Part shown: positions 54,801 to 64,000 of the stretch, piece after piece
How positions within the stretch are numbered: position 1 is the first letter of the stretch
How the letters are laid out: every line of letters begins with the position of its first letter
Origin: Limnoperna fortunei
Lineage: Eukaryota > Mollusca > Bivalvia > Mytilida > Modiolidae
DNA length: 64,000 bases
Reading direction: 5' to 3'
NCBI GenBank assembly: GCA_944474755.1
Contig: CALYDG010000030.1
Coordinates: 34,703-98,702, forward strand
Position numbers and translations under genes: made by a program
Notes under the pieces: model-generated
The model's database searches: none
The model's input: the letters and a program-made list of their open reading frames with translations, nothing else
What the model was told of the DNA's origin: nothing

Positions 54801-57400
54801 GTATCTCAGTACCTCCAGTCATCAGTATTACAGTACCTCGAGTCATCAGAATCCCAGTACCTAAAGTCATCAGTATCCCAGTACCTCAAGTCATCTGTAT
54901 CTCAGTACCTCCAGTCATCATGTTCTCAGTACCTCCAGTCATCAGTATCTCAGTACCTCCAGTCATCCGTATCTCAGTACCTCCAGTCATCAGTATCTCA
55001 GTAACCTCAGTCATCCGTATCTCAGTACCTCCAGCCATCCATATCTCAGTACCTCCAGTCATCAGTATCTCAGTACCTCAAGTCATCCATATCTCAGTAC
55101 CTCCAGTCATCCATATCTCAGTACCACAAGTCATCCATATCTCAGTACCTCCAGTCATCGGTATCTCATTGCCTCCATTCAGCCATATCTCAGTACCTCC
55201 AGCCATCCATATCTCAGTACCTCCAGTCATCAGTATCTCAGTACCTCCAGTCATCAGTATCCCAGTACCTCCAGTCATCAGTATCTCAGAACCTCAAGTC
55301 ATCCATATGTCAGTACCTTTAGCCATCCATATCTCAGCACCACATGTCATCCATATCTCAGTACCTCCAGTCAAAGGTATCTCATTGCCTCCATTCAGCC
55401 GTATCTCAGTACCTCCAGCCATCCATATCTCAGTACCTCCAGTCATCAGTATATCAGTACCTCCAGTCATCAGTATCTCAGAACCTCAAGTCATCCATAT
55501 CTCAGTACCTCCAGTCATCCTTATCTCAGTACCTCCAGTTTTCCGTATCTCAGTACCTCAAGTCATCAGTATCTCAGTACCTCAAGCCATTAGTATCTCA
55601 GTACCTCCAGTCATCAGTATCTCAGTACCTCCAGTCATCAGTATCTCAGTACCTCCAGTCATCAGTATCTCAGTACCTCCAGTCATCAGTATCCCAGTAC
55701 CTCCAGTCATCAGTATCTCAGTACCTCCAGTCATCCGTATCTCAGTACCTCCAGTTTTCCGTATCTCAGTACCTCCAGTCATCAGTATCTCAGTACCTCA
55801 AGTCATCAGTATCTCAGTACCGCCAGTCATCAGTATCTCAGTACTTCCTGTCATCAGTATCCCAGTACCTCCAGTCATCAGTATCTCAGTACCTCCAGGC
55901 ATCAGTATCTCAGTACCTCCAGTCATCAGTATCTCAGTACCTCAAGCCATTAGTATCTCAGTACCTCCAGTCATCAGTATCTCAGTACCTCCAGTCATCA
56001 GTATCTCAGTACCTCCAGTCATCAGTATCTCAGTACCTCCAGTCATCAGTATCCCAGTACCTCCAGTCATCAGTATCTCAGTACCTCCAGTCATCCGTAT
56101 CTCAGTACCTCCAGTTTTCCGTATCTCAGTACCTCCAGTCATCAGTATCTCAGTACCTCAAGTCATCAGAGTCTCAGTACCGCCAGTCATCAGTATCTCA
56201 GTACCTCCTGTCATCAGTATCCCAGTACCTCAAGTCATCCAATTCTCGGTACCTCCAGTCATCAGTGTGTCAGTAACTCCAGTCATCAGTGTGTCAGTAC
56301 CTCCAGTCATCAGTGTGTCAGTACCTCCACTCATCAGTGTCTAGCTCCAGTCATCAGTGTGTCAGTACCTCTAGTCATCAGTGTGTCAGTATCTCCACTC
56401 ATCAGTGTTTCAGTACCTCCTGTCATCAATATTTCAGTACCGCCTATCATCAATGTATCAGTACCTCCAATCATCAGTGTGTCAGTACCTCCACTCATCA
56501 ATGTGTCTGGCTCCAGTCATCAATGTGTCAGTACCTCCACTCATCAGTGTGTCAGTACCTCCAGTCATCGGTTCATCAGTACCTCCAGTCGTCAGTGTGT
56601 CAGTACCTCCAGTAATCAATGTGTCAGTACCTCCTGTCATCAATGTGTCAGTACCTCCACTCATCAACATGTCAGTACCTCCACTCATCTGTATCTCAGT
56701 ACCTCCAGTCATCCGTATCTCAGTACCACAAGTCATCCGTATCTCAGTACCTCCAGCCATCCATATCTCAGTACCTCCAGTTATCCATATCTCAGTACCA
56801 CAAGTCATCCCTATCCCAGTACCTCCAGTCATCGGTATCTCAGTGCCTCCAGTCATCAGTATCTCAGTACCTCCAGCCATCCATATCTCAGAACCTCCAG
56901 TCGTCAGTATCTCAGTACCTCCAGTCTTCCGTATCTCAGTACCTCCAGTCATCTGTTTCTCAGTACCTCCAGTCATCCGTATCTCAGTACCTCCAGTCAT
57001 CTGTATCTCAGTACCTCCAGTCATCCGTATCTCAGTACCTCCAGTCATCAGTATCGCAGTACCTCCAGTCATCAGTATCTCAGTACCTCCAGTCATCAGT
57101 ACCTCCAGTCATCAGTATCTCAGTACCTCCAGCCATCCGTATCTCAGTACCTCAAGTCATCAGTATCTCAGTACCTCCAATCATCAGTATCTCAGTACCT
57201 CCAGTCATCAGTATCCCAGTACCTCAAGTCATCCATATCTCAGTACCTCAAGTCATCTGTATCTCAGTACCTCAAGTCATCCATATCTCTGTACCTTCAG
57301 TTATCAATGTGTCTAGCTCCAGCCATCAATGTGTCGGTACCTCCAGTCACCAGTTTGTCAATATCTCCAGTCATCAATGTGTCTTTACCTCCAGTCATCA
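48826..57400. repeat. 24-bp minisatellite, subfamily B
   Basis: The unit changes to TCAGTACCTCCAGTCATC plus six bases (commonly AGTATC, CGTATC, CATATC or AGTGTG). About 350 units run to 57400. Higher-order copies: 48830-49712 repeats at 50687-51570 (offset 1857), 49850-50640 repeats at 52009-52800 (offset 2159), and 55582-55942 repeats once more with offset 360. The block near 54.9-56.2 kb is the most homogeneous. Long frames in several phases are by-products of the period. Confidence 0.95.
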
Positions 57401-58252
57401 GGAGTTAAATGGTCAAAATAGGTATTAATTTTTTGCCTGTAACTTAAGAACAATAGTAGATAGAAAAAACTTTAAGTTGCTGAAATGTTCAGCTCATCTA
57501 GCTCTACAAAGGTCTCCATTAGGTCGAAGTTGTCAGACAACTCCTTGTATTAGTTATCTGACTTAAATGGTCAAAAACCAGGATTTTTGTTGTCTTTGAG
57601 AACGATAGTAGATAGAGACACACTTCCAATTGCTAAAATGTTCAGCTCATCTAGCTCTATAAAAGTACCCATAAGGTCGGAAGTTGTCAGACAACTCCTA
57701 ATAAGAGTTTTCTCTCTTAAATGGTCAAAAAACAGGATTCATGTCATTTTTTGCCTGTAACTTAAGAGCGATAGTAGAAAGAAAAAACTTTCAGTTGCTG
57801 AAATGTTCAGCTCATCTAGCTGTACAAATGTCTTCATAAGGTCAAAGTTGTCGGACAGCTTCTTATAGGAGTTATCTCTCTGTAACTTAAGAATGATAGT
57901 AGAAAGAAAAATCTTTCAATTGCTGAAATGTTCAGCTCATCTAGCTCTACAAAAATTTCCATATGGACAAAGTTGTCTGACCACTTCTTGTAGGAGTTAT
58001 CTCTCTTAAATGGTCAAAAATAGGAATTTTTATGTCGCCTGCTGTACAAATGTCTTCATAAGGTCAAAGTTGTCGGACAGCTTCTTATAGGAGTTATCTC
58101 TCTGTAACTTAAGAATGATAGTAGAAAGAAAAATCTTTCAATTGCTGAAATGTTCAGCTCATCTAGCTCTACAAAAATTTCCATATGGACAAAGTTGTCT
58201 GACCACTTCTTGTAGGAGTTATCTCTCTTAAATGGTCAAAAATAGGAATTTT
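57401..58252 (+). repeat. R1 units with an exact 222-bp tandem duplication
   Basis: The minisatellite ends directly in an R1 unit (GGAGTTAAATGGTCAAAATA). Several R1 units follow. The segment 57821-58042 is repeated at 58043-58264 with no difference that I can see. The repeated piece ends with the TATGTCGCCTGC that also forms the left end of the next family A element. Confidence 0.8.
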
Positions 58253-58661
58253 TATGTCGCCTGCAACGTGGTGCAAAGCAACATGTAGGAGTCACTTTGG
58301 CACTATCCGTCGTCTTGCATCCTGCGTCTTCCATTCTGCGTCCTGCGGCGTCACAAAAACTTTTGTCGCAGTTTTCTCAGCAACTAAATGTCACAGCCTC
58401 ACAGATATTTGGTATGTAGCTTTCTCCTGTAGTAGTGTAAGGTGTAAAGGGATTTTATGTCCAAAATATTACTACTTCCTGTATACCGAGAACTTACGTT
58501 ACAAAAACTTTCGTGGCAGTTTTCTCAGCAACTACATGCCACAGCCTCTAGATATTTGGTATGTAGCTGTCTCCTATAGTACTATAAGGTGTAAAGCGAT
58601 TATATGCCAGAAAAGTTATTACTTTCTGTTTACCTAAAACTGGCATTACGCAGGCGACATA
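58253..58661 (+). mobile_element. Family A element with perfect 12-bp inverted ends
   Basis: The ends are TATGTCGCCTGC (58253-58264) and GCAGGCGACATA (58650-58661), perfect inverted complements. Internal units carry CAGTTTTCTCAGCAACTA, GATATTTGGTATGTAGC and GTAAGGTGTAAAG. The 127-codon frame across it reflects the tandem units. This is the best-preserved copy in the window. Confidence 0.75.
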
Positions 58662-60320
58662 AGTCTTCTGTGGAAGACTACAATTCTTGTTGTTGTTTTT
58701 GGTCTGGAACATGAGAACGATAATTGATGAACGCCACAAAATTTTTCAGTTGGTTAAAAATGATTTTTGCTTTTTTTTTTGTTTTTTGGAGTTTTTGCTC
58801 CTTAATGGTAAAATTCCAGGTAGATGATGATACATGCCCCCAGGTTCTTCTAATTTGTAAATTGTTTAAGATAATGAAATGAAATTTGATTTGTAGTTTT
58901 ATATTGAAGAGTTACAGGTCAAGTTCCAATTTCATCAGATAATTTATGAGTAAAAGTTAAGGTCCTTTGACTTAAATTTCATTAAAATTAAGATTTCAAG
59001 ACTTTTTTCTAAAATTTTTTAGAAAATGAGTTCATATTTGGAGGTAAGTTCATAATGATGAGATAGTGATCAAGTTTGAATTTCATTGGTTTTTGGTTCA
59101 TTTTTGTAAAAGTTATTGTTCTTTGACTTTGTAAAGGACCTGGTTCACTAACTACTATATTTGGCCTTAAATACAGTAAAAATTGAAAACCTTTTATCCT
59201 TGAATCTTTTGTTGTGAAAGTTATCTAACATCAATATGCTGCAAATTTCCATGTCGTTTTAATCAATGGCATCAAAGATAAATTCAAGACAAATTCAAGA
59301 CAATGTCACAAAAATGGTAAGTTCTGGGTAAATTGATGAAAATCATCAAATTCTAGCTGTTGGTGTAGATTTTGGAAGAAATAGAGGTGGCACCACACTT
59401 CGCCCATTAATTTTGTATGTTAAATTTATTCATCATATTATATTTAACAAATTTAGAAAGAAAAATCTTGGGCGACAGGTGGCGCCACATCTAGAACTGC
59501 TGAAAATCATTCCAAAATGTGTACATTTTTGTGATTTTTTAAAATTTCCTCGAAATTACACATTTTCACAACAAAATATTGAATTACATACTAACATTTT
59601 GAGTTTAAACCGATTGGAATAATAAAATATATTAATTAAAAATTACATGCACCCACATTTTATCAAAGTAAAACAAGTTTTGAAATTTTAACAAATTTTA
59701 AGGCCAGGTACTTAGTGGCTTGGGTCCTTTTCACTAAAATAAAGTTCTCTGGATATGTCTCCTAAACTGTTTAAGGTAATGGTTTGAAATTTGGTATGTA
59801 GCTTTGTATTGATGAGTTACAGATTAAATTAAAAATTTTGATAATTGCATAGTTTTTGTAAGAGTTATGGCCTTTGGACTAAGCAAATTTTCACTAAAAT
59901 TAAGTTCTCAACACTTTTCTACTAAACTGTGAAGATATAATGAGTTTAAATTTGGTAAGTAGGTTTGTAATGATGAGAAACATTTTACTGTGTACAGTAG
60001 TATTTTCTGTTTATCAGATAATTTTTGTCGGAGTTAGTGAAATTTTCCATGTAGTTTTTTTGTGATAAGTTGCTGAAGAAATTAAAGATTCTAATATGTT
60101 TTAAGTGCTGTGTCAATAACAGTTATTGTTACAGTATTAAACATGGATATTCTGTCCACTTATGATTTCTGTTAAAAGTGTAATGCTGTGTCCACACTTG
60201 CCCCACTGTTAATTTACCTGGTAGAGGACAATGTGCAGTCTCGCTGAAAGCTTGTTAATATAAAAATATGTTTTGTTGTATGTCTTTTGAAATTAAGTAA
60301 ATATGACTTAATGATTTCGT
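58662..60320 (+). repeat. R1 remnant and R5 units
   Basis: R1 remnants run to a terminus like CCAGGTAGATGATGATACAT at about 58818. Then come R5 units near 58.87, 59.04, 59.76 and 59.93 kb (GAAATTTGGTATGTAGCTTT, TGATGAGTTACAG, AAGTTCTCAACACTTTTCTA). At 59.15-59.70 kb the sequence is unassigned. Confidence 0.45.
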
Positions 60321-60511
60321 GTTTCCAATTATTTAATTTAACAATGTACATTTGTAATCAGGATACCTATTTTAAACTCCTGTTGAATTACAAACTAAAA
60401 TCTGATGTAGAAAAACAGGTTTAGTTAAGAGAAAGAATATGGAATATATGTCCAGATCACAGCAATCCACAACTAACACAACTAATATTTAATCAAATCA
60501 AATAACTTATT

Positions 60512-60551
60512 GCATGAAGCGCTTTTCTGGACTAACCTTCGTCAGATATGC
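60512..60551 (-). ncRNA. Hammerhead ribozyme-like motif, monomer 1
   Basis: On the - strand: GCATAT, CTGACGA, AGGTTAGTCCA (GG/CC pairs), GAAA, A, loop GCGC, TT, C, ATGC. Compared with monomers 4 and 5, two bases (AC) after the cleavage site are missing. Stem I therefore pairs GCAU with AUGC and leaves an AU bulge. Confidence 0.4.
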
Positions 60552-60837
60552 TAAGAAGCCAAAAACTTGTGAAGACCAGATAAATTAAAATTTTCAATTT
60601 CAAACTTCAAAAATTCAAGCAGTCAAATATGACTAAAATATTTCATGTTTCCAATTATTTAATTTAACAATGTACATTTGTAATCAGGATACCTATTTTA
60701 AACTCCTCTTGAATTACAAACTAAAATCTGATGTAGAAAAACAGGTTTATTTAAGAGAAAGAATATGGAATATATGCCCAGATCACAGCAATCCACAACT
60801 AACACAACTAATATTTAATCAAATCAAATAACTTATT

Positions 60838-60877
60838 GCATGAAGCGCTTTTCTGGACTAACCTTCGTCAGATATGC
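60838..60877 (-). ncRNA. Hammerhead ribozyme-like motif, monomer 2
   Basis: Same core as monomer 1, exactly 326 bp downstream, with the same two-base deletion in stem I. Confidence 0.4.
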
Positions 60878-61163
60878 TAAGAAGCCAAAAACTTGTGAAG
60901 ACCGGATAAATTAAAATTTTCAATTTCAAACTTCAAAAATTCAAGCAGTCAAATATGACTAAAATATTTCATGTTTCCAATTATTTAATTTAACAATGTA
61001 CATTTGTAATCAGGATACCTATTTTAAACTCCTGTTGAATTACAAACTAAAATCCGATGTAGAAAAACAGGTTTATTTAAGAGAAAGAATATGGAATATA
61101 TGTCCAGATCACAGCAATCCACAACTAACACAACTAATATTTAATCAAATCAAATAACTTATT

Positions 61164-61203
61164 GCATGAAGCGCTTTTCTGGACTAGCCTTCGTCAGATA
61201 TGC
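61164..61203 (-). ncRNA. Hammerhead ribozyme-like motif, monomer 3
   Basis: Same core 326 bp further on. The stem II loop has one change (AGGCTAGTCCA in place of AGGTTAGTCCA). Confidence 0.4.
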
Positions 61204-61510
61204 TAAGAAGCCAAAAACTTTGGAAGACCGGATATTTTTCAATTTCAAACTTATAAAATTCAAGCAGTTGAAAAATATGAATTAAATACAAAAATTTGGG
61301 CATTGGCAAGTTGTAAACTTTATCTTCCCAACATACATTTCAAAATTGGCAGAAATATAAGATTTCTAAAACGCATGCACGGGGAATCTTTCTCTGGACT
61401 CCACTCGATGCAATGAGAACATGAGCTCTGTGAAACATATTTAAGAGAAAGAATATTGGAATATATGCTGTGAACACAACTATTATTTAATCAAAATCAA
61501 ATAATTTATT

Positions 61511-61552
61511 GCATGTGAACCGCTTTTCTGTACTAACCTTCGTCAGATATGC
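61511..61552 (-). ncRNA. Hammerhead ribozyme-like motif, monomer 4
   Basis: On the - strand: GCATAT, CTGACGA, stem II region AGGTTAGTACA, GAAA, A, loop GCGG, TT, C, ACATGC. Stem I is six positions with one A-C mismatch, and stem III is A-A/U-U. Stem II is degraded. Confidence 0.4.
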
Positions 61553-61868
61553 TAAGAAGCCAAAAACTTTGCAAGACTGGATATTTTTCAATTTCAAACT
61601 TATTAAATTCAAACAGTTGAAAAAAATATGAATTAAATACAAAAATTTGGATGTTGGAAAGATATAAACTCTATCTTTCCTACTTACATTTCAAAATTTG
61701 CAAAAATATAATAGCTCTTTAACTCATGCATGGAGAATCTTTCTACGGACTCCACAGGGCGCAATGAGAACAGCTCTGTGAAAAATAATTAAGAGAAAGA
61801 ATATTGGAATATATGTCAAGAACACAGCAATCCACAACTAATATTTAATCAAAATCAAATAATTTATT

Positions 61869-61910
61869 GCATGTGAACCACTTTTCTGGACTAACTGTCG
61901 TCAGACATGG
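61869..61910 (-). ncRNA. Hammerhead ribozyme-like motif, monomer 5
   Basis: Read on the - strand: CATGT, then the core CTGACGA (61904-61898), a weak stem II, GAAA (61886-61883), A, loop GTGG, TT, C, then ACATG. Stem I (CAUGU with ACAUG) is a perfect 5-bp helix directly at the core. Stem III is two A-U pairs closed by a GUGG loop, the very short stem III seen in metazoan type I ribozymes. Predicted cleavage is after the C at 61875. Stem II is poor, so activity is uncertain. Confidence 0.5.
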
Positions 61911-62080
61911 TAAGAAGCGAAAAACTTTGGAAGAGCAGATAAGTGAAAATTTTCAATTTCAAACTTCTAAAATTCCAACTGTTAAAAAATATGAATTAAA
62001 TACAAAAATCTGGATGTTGGAAAGATGTAAACTCTATCTTCCCAAATATATTCAAAAATTCGGCATTATATAATTATAAC

Positions 62081-62602
62081 TGGTTAACATGTATTATTCG
62101 TTGCTATATGAAAACTTACTGAGTTCAAAGAAAAATATGAAAAAAAATCCCCTGCTAACTGCATGGCTGTGGTCGAAACTTTCTTGGTCCACCAAAAAAT
62201 AAATCAAAACTTTATACTTTTTTATATATTTTGAAGATTTAAGTGCATTGTAAACAAATTAGAAATAATACAATGTACTTTATATATTTTCTTTTGGCAT
62301 TGCAGTACATATATTATTATTGATGTACTAGCATTTGGTACCAGGAAGGTCTCAGGGAAAGCCCGCAATACTATGTTCATATTCAAAAATACTAAATTTG
62401 ATCCCTTCCCTGACTGATGAGACCAATTGGGATGAAATTTAGTGATTAAGTCAAAGTGAAAGTTTTGAAGTATGAGCAAAGAATATAAAAAATATACAGT
62501 TTTACTAAAATAAAATATGTGATCTAATCAGAATAAAATACCCTTTAAATCAGACATATCTGAATTACCAGTAAGAGACAGGCAACTTAAACAAGATGTT
62601 AT
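62081..62602. other. No recognised feature
   Basis: AT-rich sequence. An 85-codon antisense frame (62222-62479) has no recognised family or supporting signals. Confidence 0.35.
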
Positions 62603-62870
62603 TATACCCCCACTTCGAAGAAGTTGGGGGTATACTGTTTTACCCTTGTCTGTCTGTTTGTTCATTCGTTACTCCGTTGTGAAATTTTCATTACAGATTT
62701 CTAAGCAACTTCATGAGATACAGGTCTGATATTTTGCATATAGCTTTATCCTACAGTACCATATGGTGTATAGCAGTTTTATGCTCCTAGGTCATCTAAT
62801 TCCTGTTTACCGACTTAGTTTCATTTTGGGGTAGCCAGGGTATACTGAGAGAGCAGTTTACTTTTTTAGC
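62603..62870 (+). repeat. TATACCCCC-class repeat with terminal hairpin
   Basis: TATACCCCCACTTC and GAAGTTGGGGGTATA form a hairpin at 62603-62634. TGTCTGTCTGTTTGTTCATT, TTTCTAAGCAACTTCATGAG and CCTGTTTACCGAC follow. This is a common molluscan repeat layout, related to 14636-14930. Confidence 0.6.
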
Positions 62871-63420
62871 TCACCTGGACCAAAGGTCCAATTGAGCTTA
62901 TGCCATCACTTTTCGTCCATCGTCGTCTGTAAACTTTTATTAAAAAATCTTCTCCTCTGAAACATCTTAATCAAATGCAACCAAACTTTATGTGGTCATA
63001 CCTTACGATGTGCTTTACAAAATTGATGTGCGAATTTTTGATCCATCAAATAACATTTTGACCATCATGACCATGAGGTCATTTAGGATAAAATGATGGG
63101 CCAAGTGCGAGTTTAGCATGTACATGTAATTTTCATGTCTTTAATATTAGCATGATTAGAATTTAATATTTGGTCTGTAGTTAGAGTGACTCAAAGTGAT
63201 ATACAGATCTGTATGAACTGCATCTTTGACCTCTAGGTCAGAATGTTTTGAAATAACATATTTAATAGACTTTTAATTTGCTTTTATCATAGCGTGTAAT
63301 TTCATAAATTTTGGGTAGTTTTTCAGTGACAATACTATACCAGCATGTATTCTTGAGGAACACCCCACAGCTGGCTATGACTTTGCAAGGGCAGGAACAA
63401 TCTCTTGTTTTATTGTCAAC
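62871..63420 (+). repeat. AGCTCACC-class repeat
   Basis: It starts AGCTCACCTGGACCAAAGGT, then CCAATTGAGCTTATGCCATC and CGTCCATCGTCGTCTG. This is the clearest copy of the class start in the window. A unit with AAATCTTCTCCTCTGAAACA follows and fades out by about 63.4 kb. Confidence 0.6.
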
Positions 63421-64000
63421 ACTGTAACTATAACTTAACCAGCTGCATTACCATTGGAGATCCATTATTTGGATGAGGCAAGTGCATTTAAGGCTATTTA
63501 CCATTCCTACTCTTTATTAATATAGTAGATTGTCAAGGATTTTCACATCAATAGAAATGCTTGGTTACTGTCGATAAATCAGTGATTTCTTTTAACTTGT
63601 CACCTAATAACATTCAACTTTTCAAAACAAGTGAAATGATATCAATTCATTCAATTGCGTCACTTTTAGATTCAATGACTTTAGAATAATCCTCCTCAAA
63701 GGTCACTGACTAATATAAAAATGGGTAGAAAATCAAAACTACTGGACCGATTTCAATAAATGAAACTACAGTTTCTGCTTAATACTATTTAAATAAAATG
63801 TGATAATTTTGGGCCATAAGTTTTTGCTTTTTTAGTAAAATAATGTAAAAAAAAATGTTAGTTTTTCACAGTTTTCTGTATTTTTTCTGAAAAAAAGTAA
63901 AAATTTACTACTAAAATGTATTGTTTTAATGGATAAGTTGAGATTCTGAACCTTTTTCTTTATAGTTAAGTTCAAAAAGGTTTTTTGGAGGCAATTTTTT
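63421..64000. other. No recognised feature
   Basis: AT-rich sequence to the window end, with A- and T-runs near 63.84-63.90 kb. No exon or repeat assigned. Confidence 0.35.

Larger units (their letters stand above)
60321..62080 (-). repeat. Tandem array of hammerhead-bearing monomers (retrozyme or Penelope-like type)
   Basis: GTTTCCAATTATTTAATTTA starts at 60321, 60647 and 60973, an exact 326-bp period for near-identical monomers. Two further monomers (about 61.2-61.9 kb) and a partial one are diverged and about 350 bp long. Each monomer contains GAATAT(T)GGAATATATG, CACAGCAATCCACAACTAA and, on the - strand, a hammerhead-like core. Tandem monomers of 150-400 bp with a type I hammerhead are known for metazoan retrozymes and Penelope-like termini. 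No protein is encoded. Confidence 0.65.

Noticed and set aside
39515..56142. Many CTGATGA words on the - strand of the minisatellite as hammerhead cores
   Set aside because: No GAAA box or stem III follows at the required spacing. The word is simply the complement of TCATCAG in each unit.
39290..57400. Regular 24-bp repeats as a CRISPR-like array
   Set aside because: Units are head to tail without unique spacers, and the genome is eukaryotic.

Overview
The window is intron-rich, AT-rich animal DNA. It is most likely from a bivalve mollusc and probably a mytilid mussel. The clue to a mussel is the set of dispersed repeats, including a unit near 35.24 kb ("AATGTGTCAAAGAGACAA") that I associate with Mytilus genomes. 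This is recognition from memory, not a database match. There is no sign of a bacterial or viral genome.

One host-type gene dominates the first 39 kb on the + strand. I assembled it by hand from splice sites and reading phase. Eleven exons (2878-2966, 7588-7705, 8145-8250, 15528-15965, 18305-19948, 20637-20696, 23660-23869, 26966-27006, 29042-29201, 36742-36870, 38749-38903) join in phase into 3150 nt, giving 1049 residues plus a stop. The gene is open at its 5' end, which lies before the window. The predicted protein has the C-terminal half of a Ulp1/SENP-type (C48) cysteine protease, an acidic linker, two zinc-finger-like motifs, a tyrosine-recombinase (Crypton-like) core, acidic linkers, and a SANT/Myb-like tail with a basic C-terminus. 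The zinc finger-recombinase-SANT part resembles a widespread invertebrate and fish gene family. Its fusion to a SUMO-protease-like domain is the most interesting coding observation here. A possible alternative exon (9105-9148) would separate the protease from the rest.

The introns are full of mobile DNA: a broken non-LTR retrotransposon (24.87-26.26 kb), a SINE-like element with an 11-bp target duplication (28.37-28.83 kb), and a 3.2-kb hAT-type transposon with perfect 15-bp ends and a decayed transposase (29.64-32.83 kb). Inside that transposon lies a mariner-like non-autonomous element. There are also a second TA-flanked element (16.37-17.75 kb), a 222-bp element with a 6-bp duplication and a visible paralogous empty site (36.24-36.46 kb), foldback elements, and several recurring molluscan repeat families with internal tandem units.

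From about 39.29 to 57.40 kb the sequence is an 18-kb minisatellite with a 24-bp unit. It falls into two subfamilies (TCAGTGTCTCC type, then TCAGTACCTCC type) with kilobase-scale internal duplications. It is interrupted once, by a 444-bp hAT-like element with an 8-bp target duplication. Its long open frames come from the period being a multiple of three and are not convincing genes.

The last part (57.4-64 kb) is non-coding repeat. Its most notable component is a tandem array at 60.3-62.1 kb. Three monomers repeat at exactly 326 bp and others have diverged. Each monomer carries, on the - strand, a hammerhead-ribozyme-like core, as expected of retrozymes or Penelope-like element termini.
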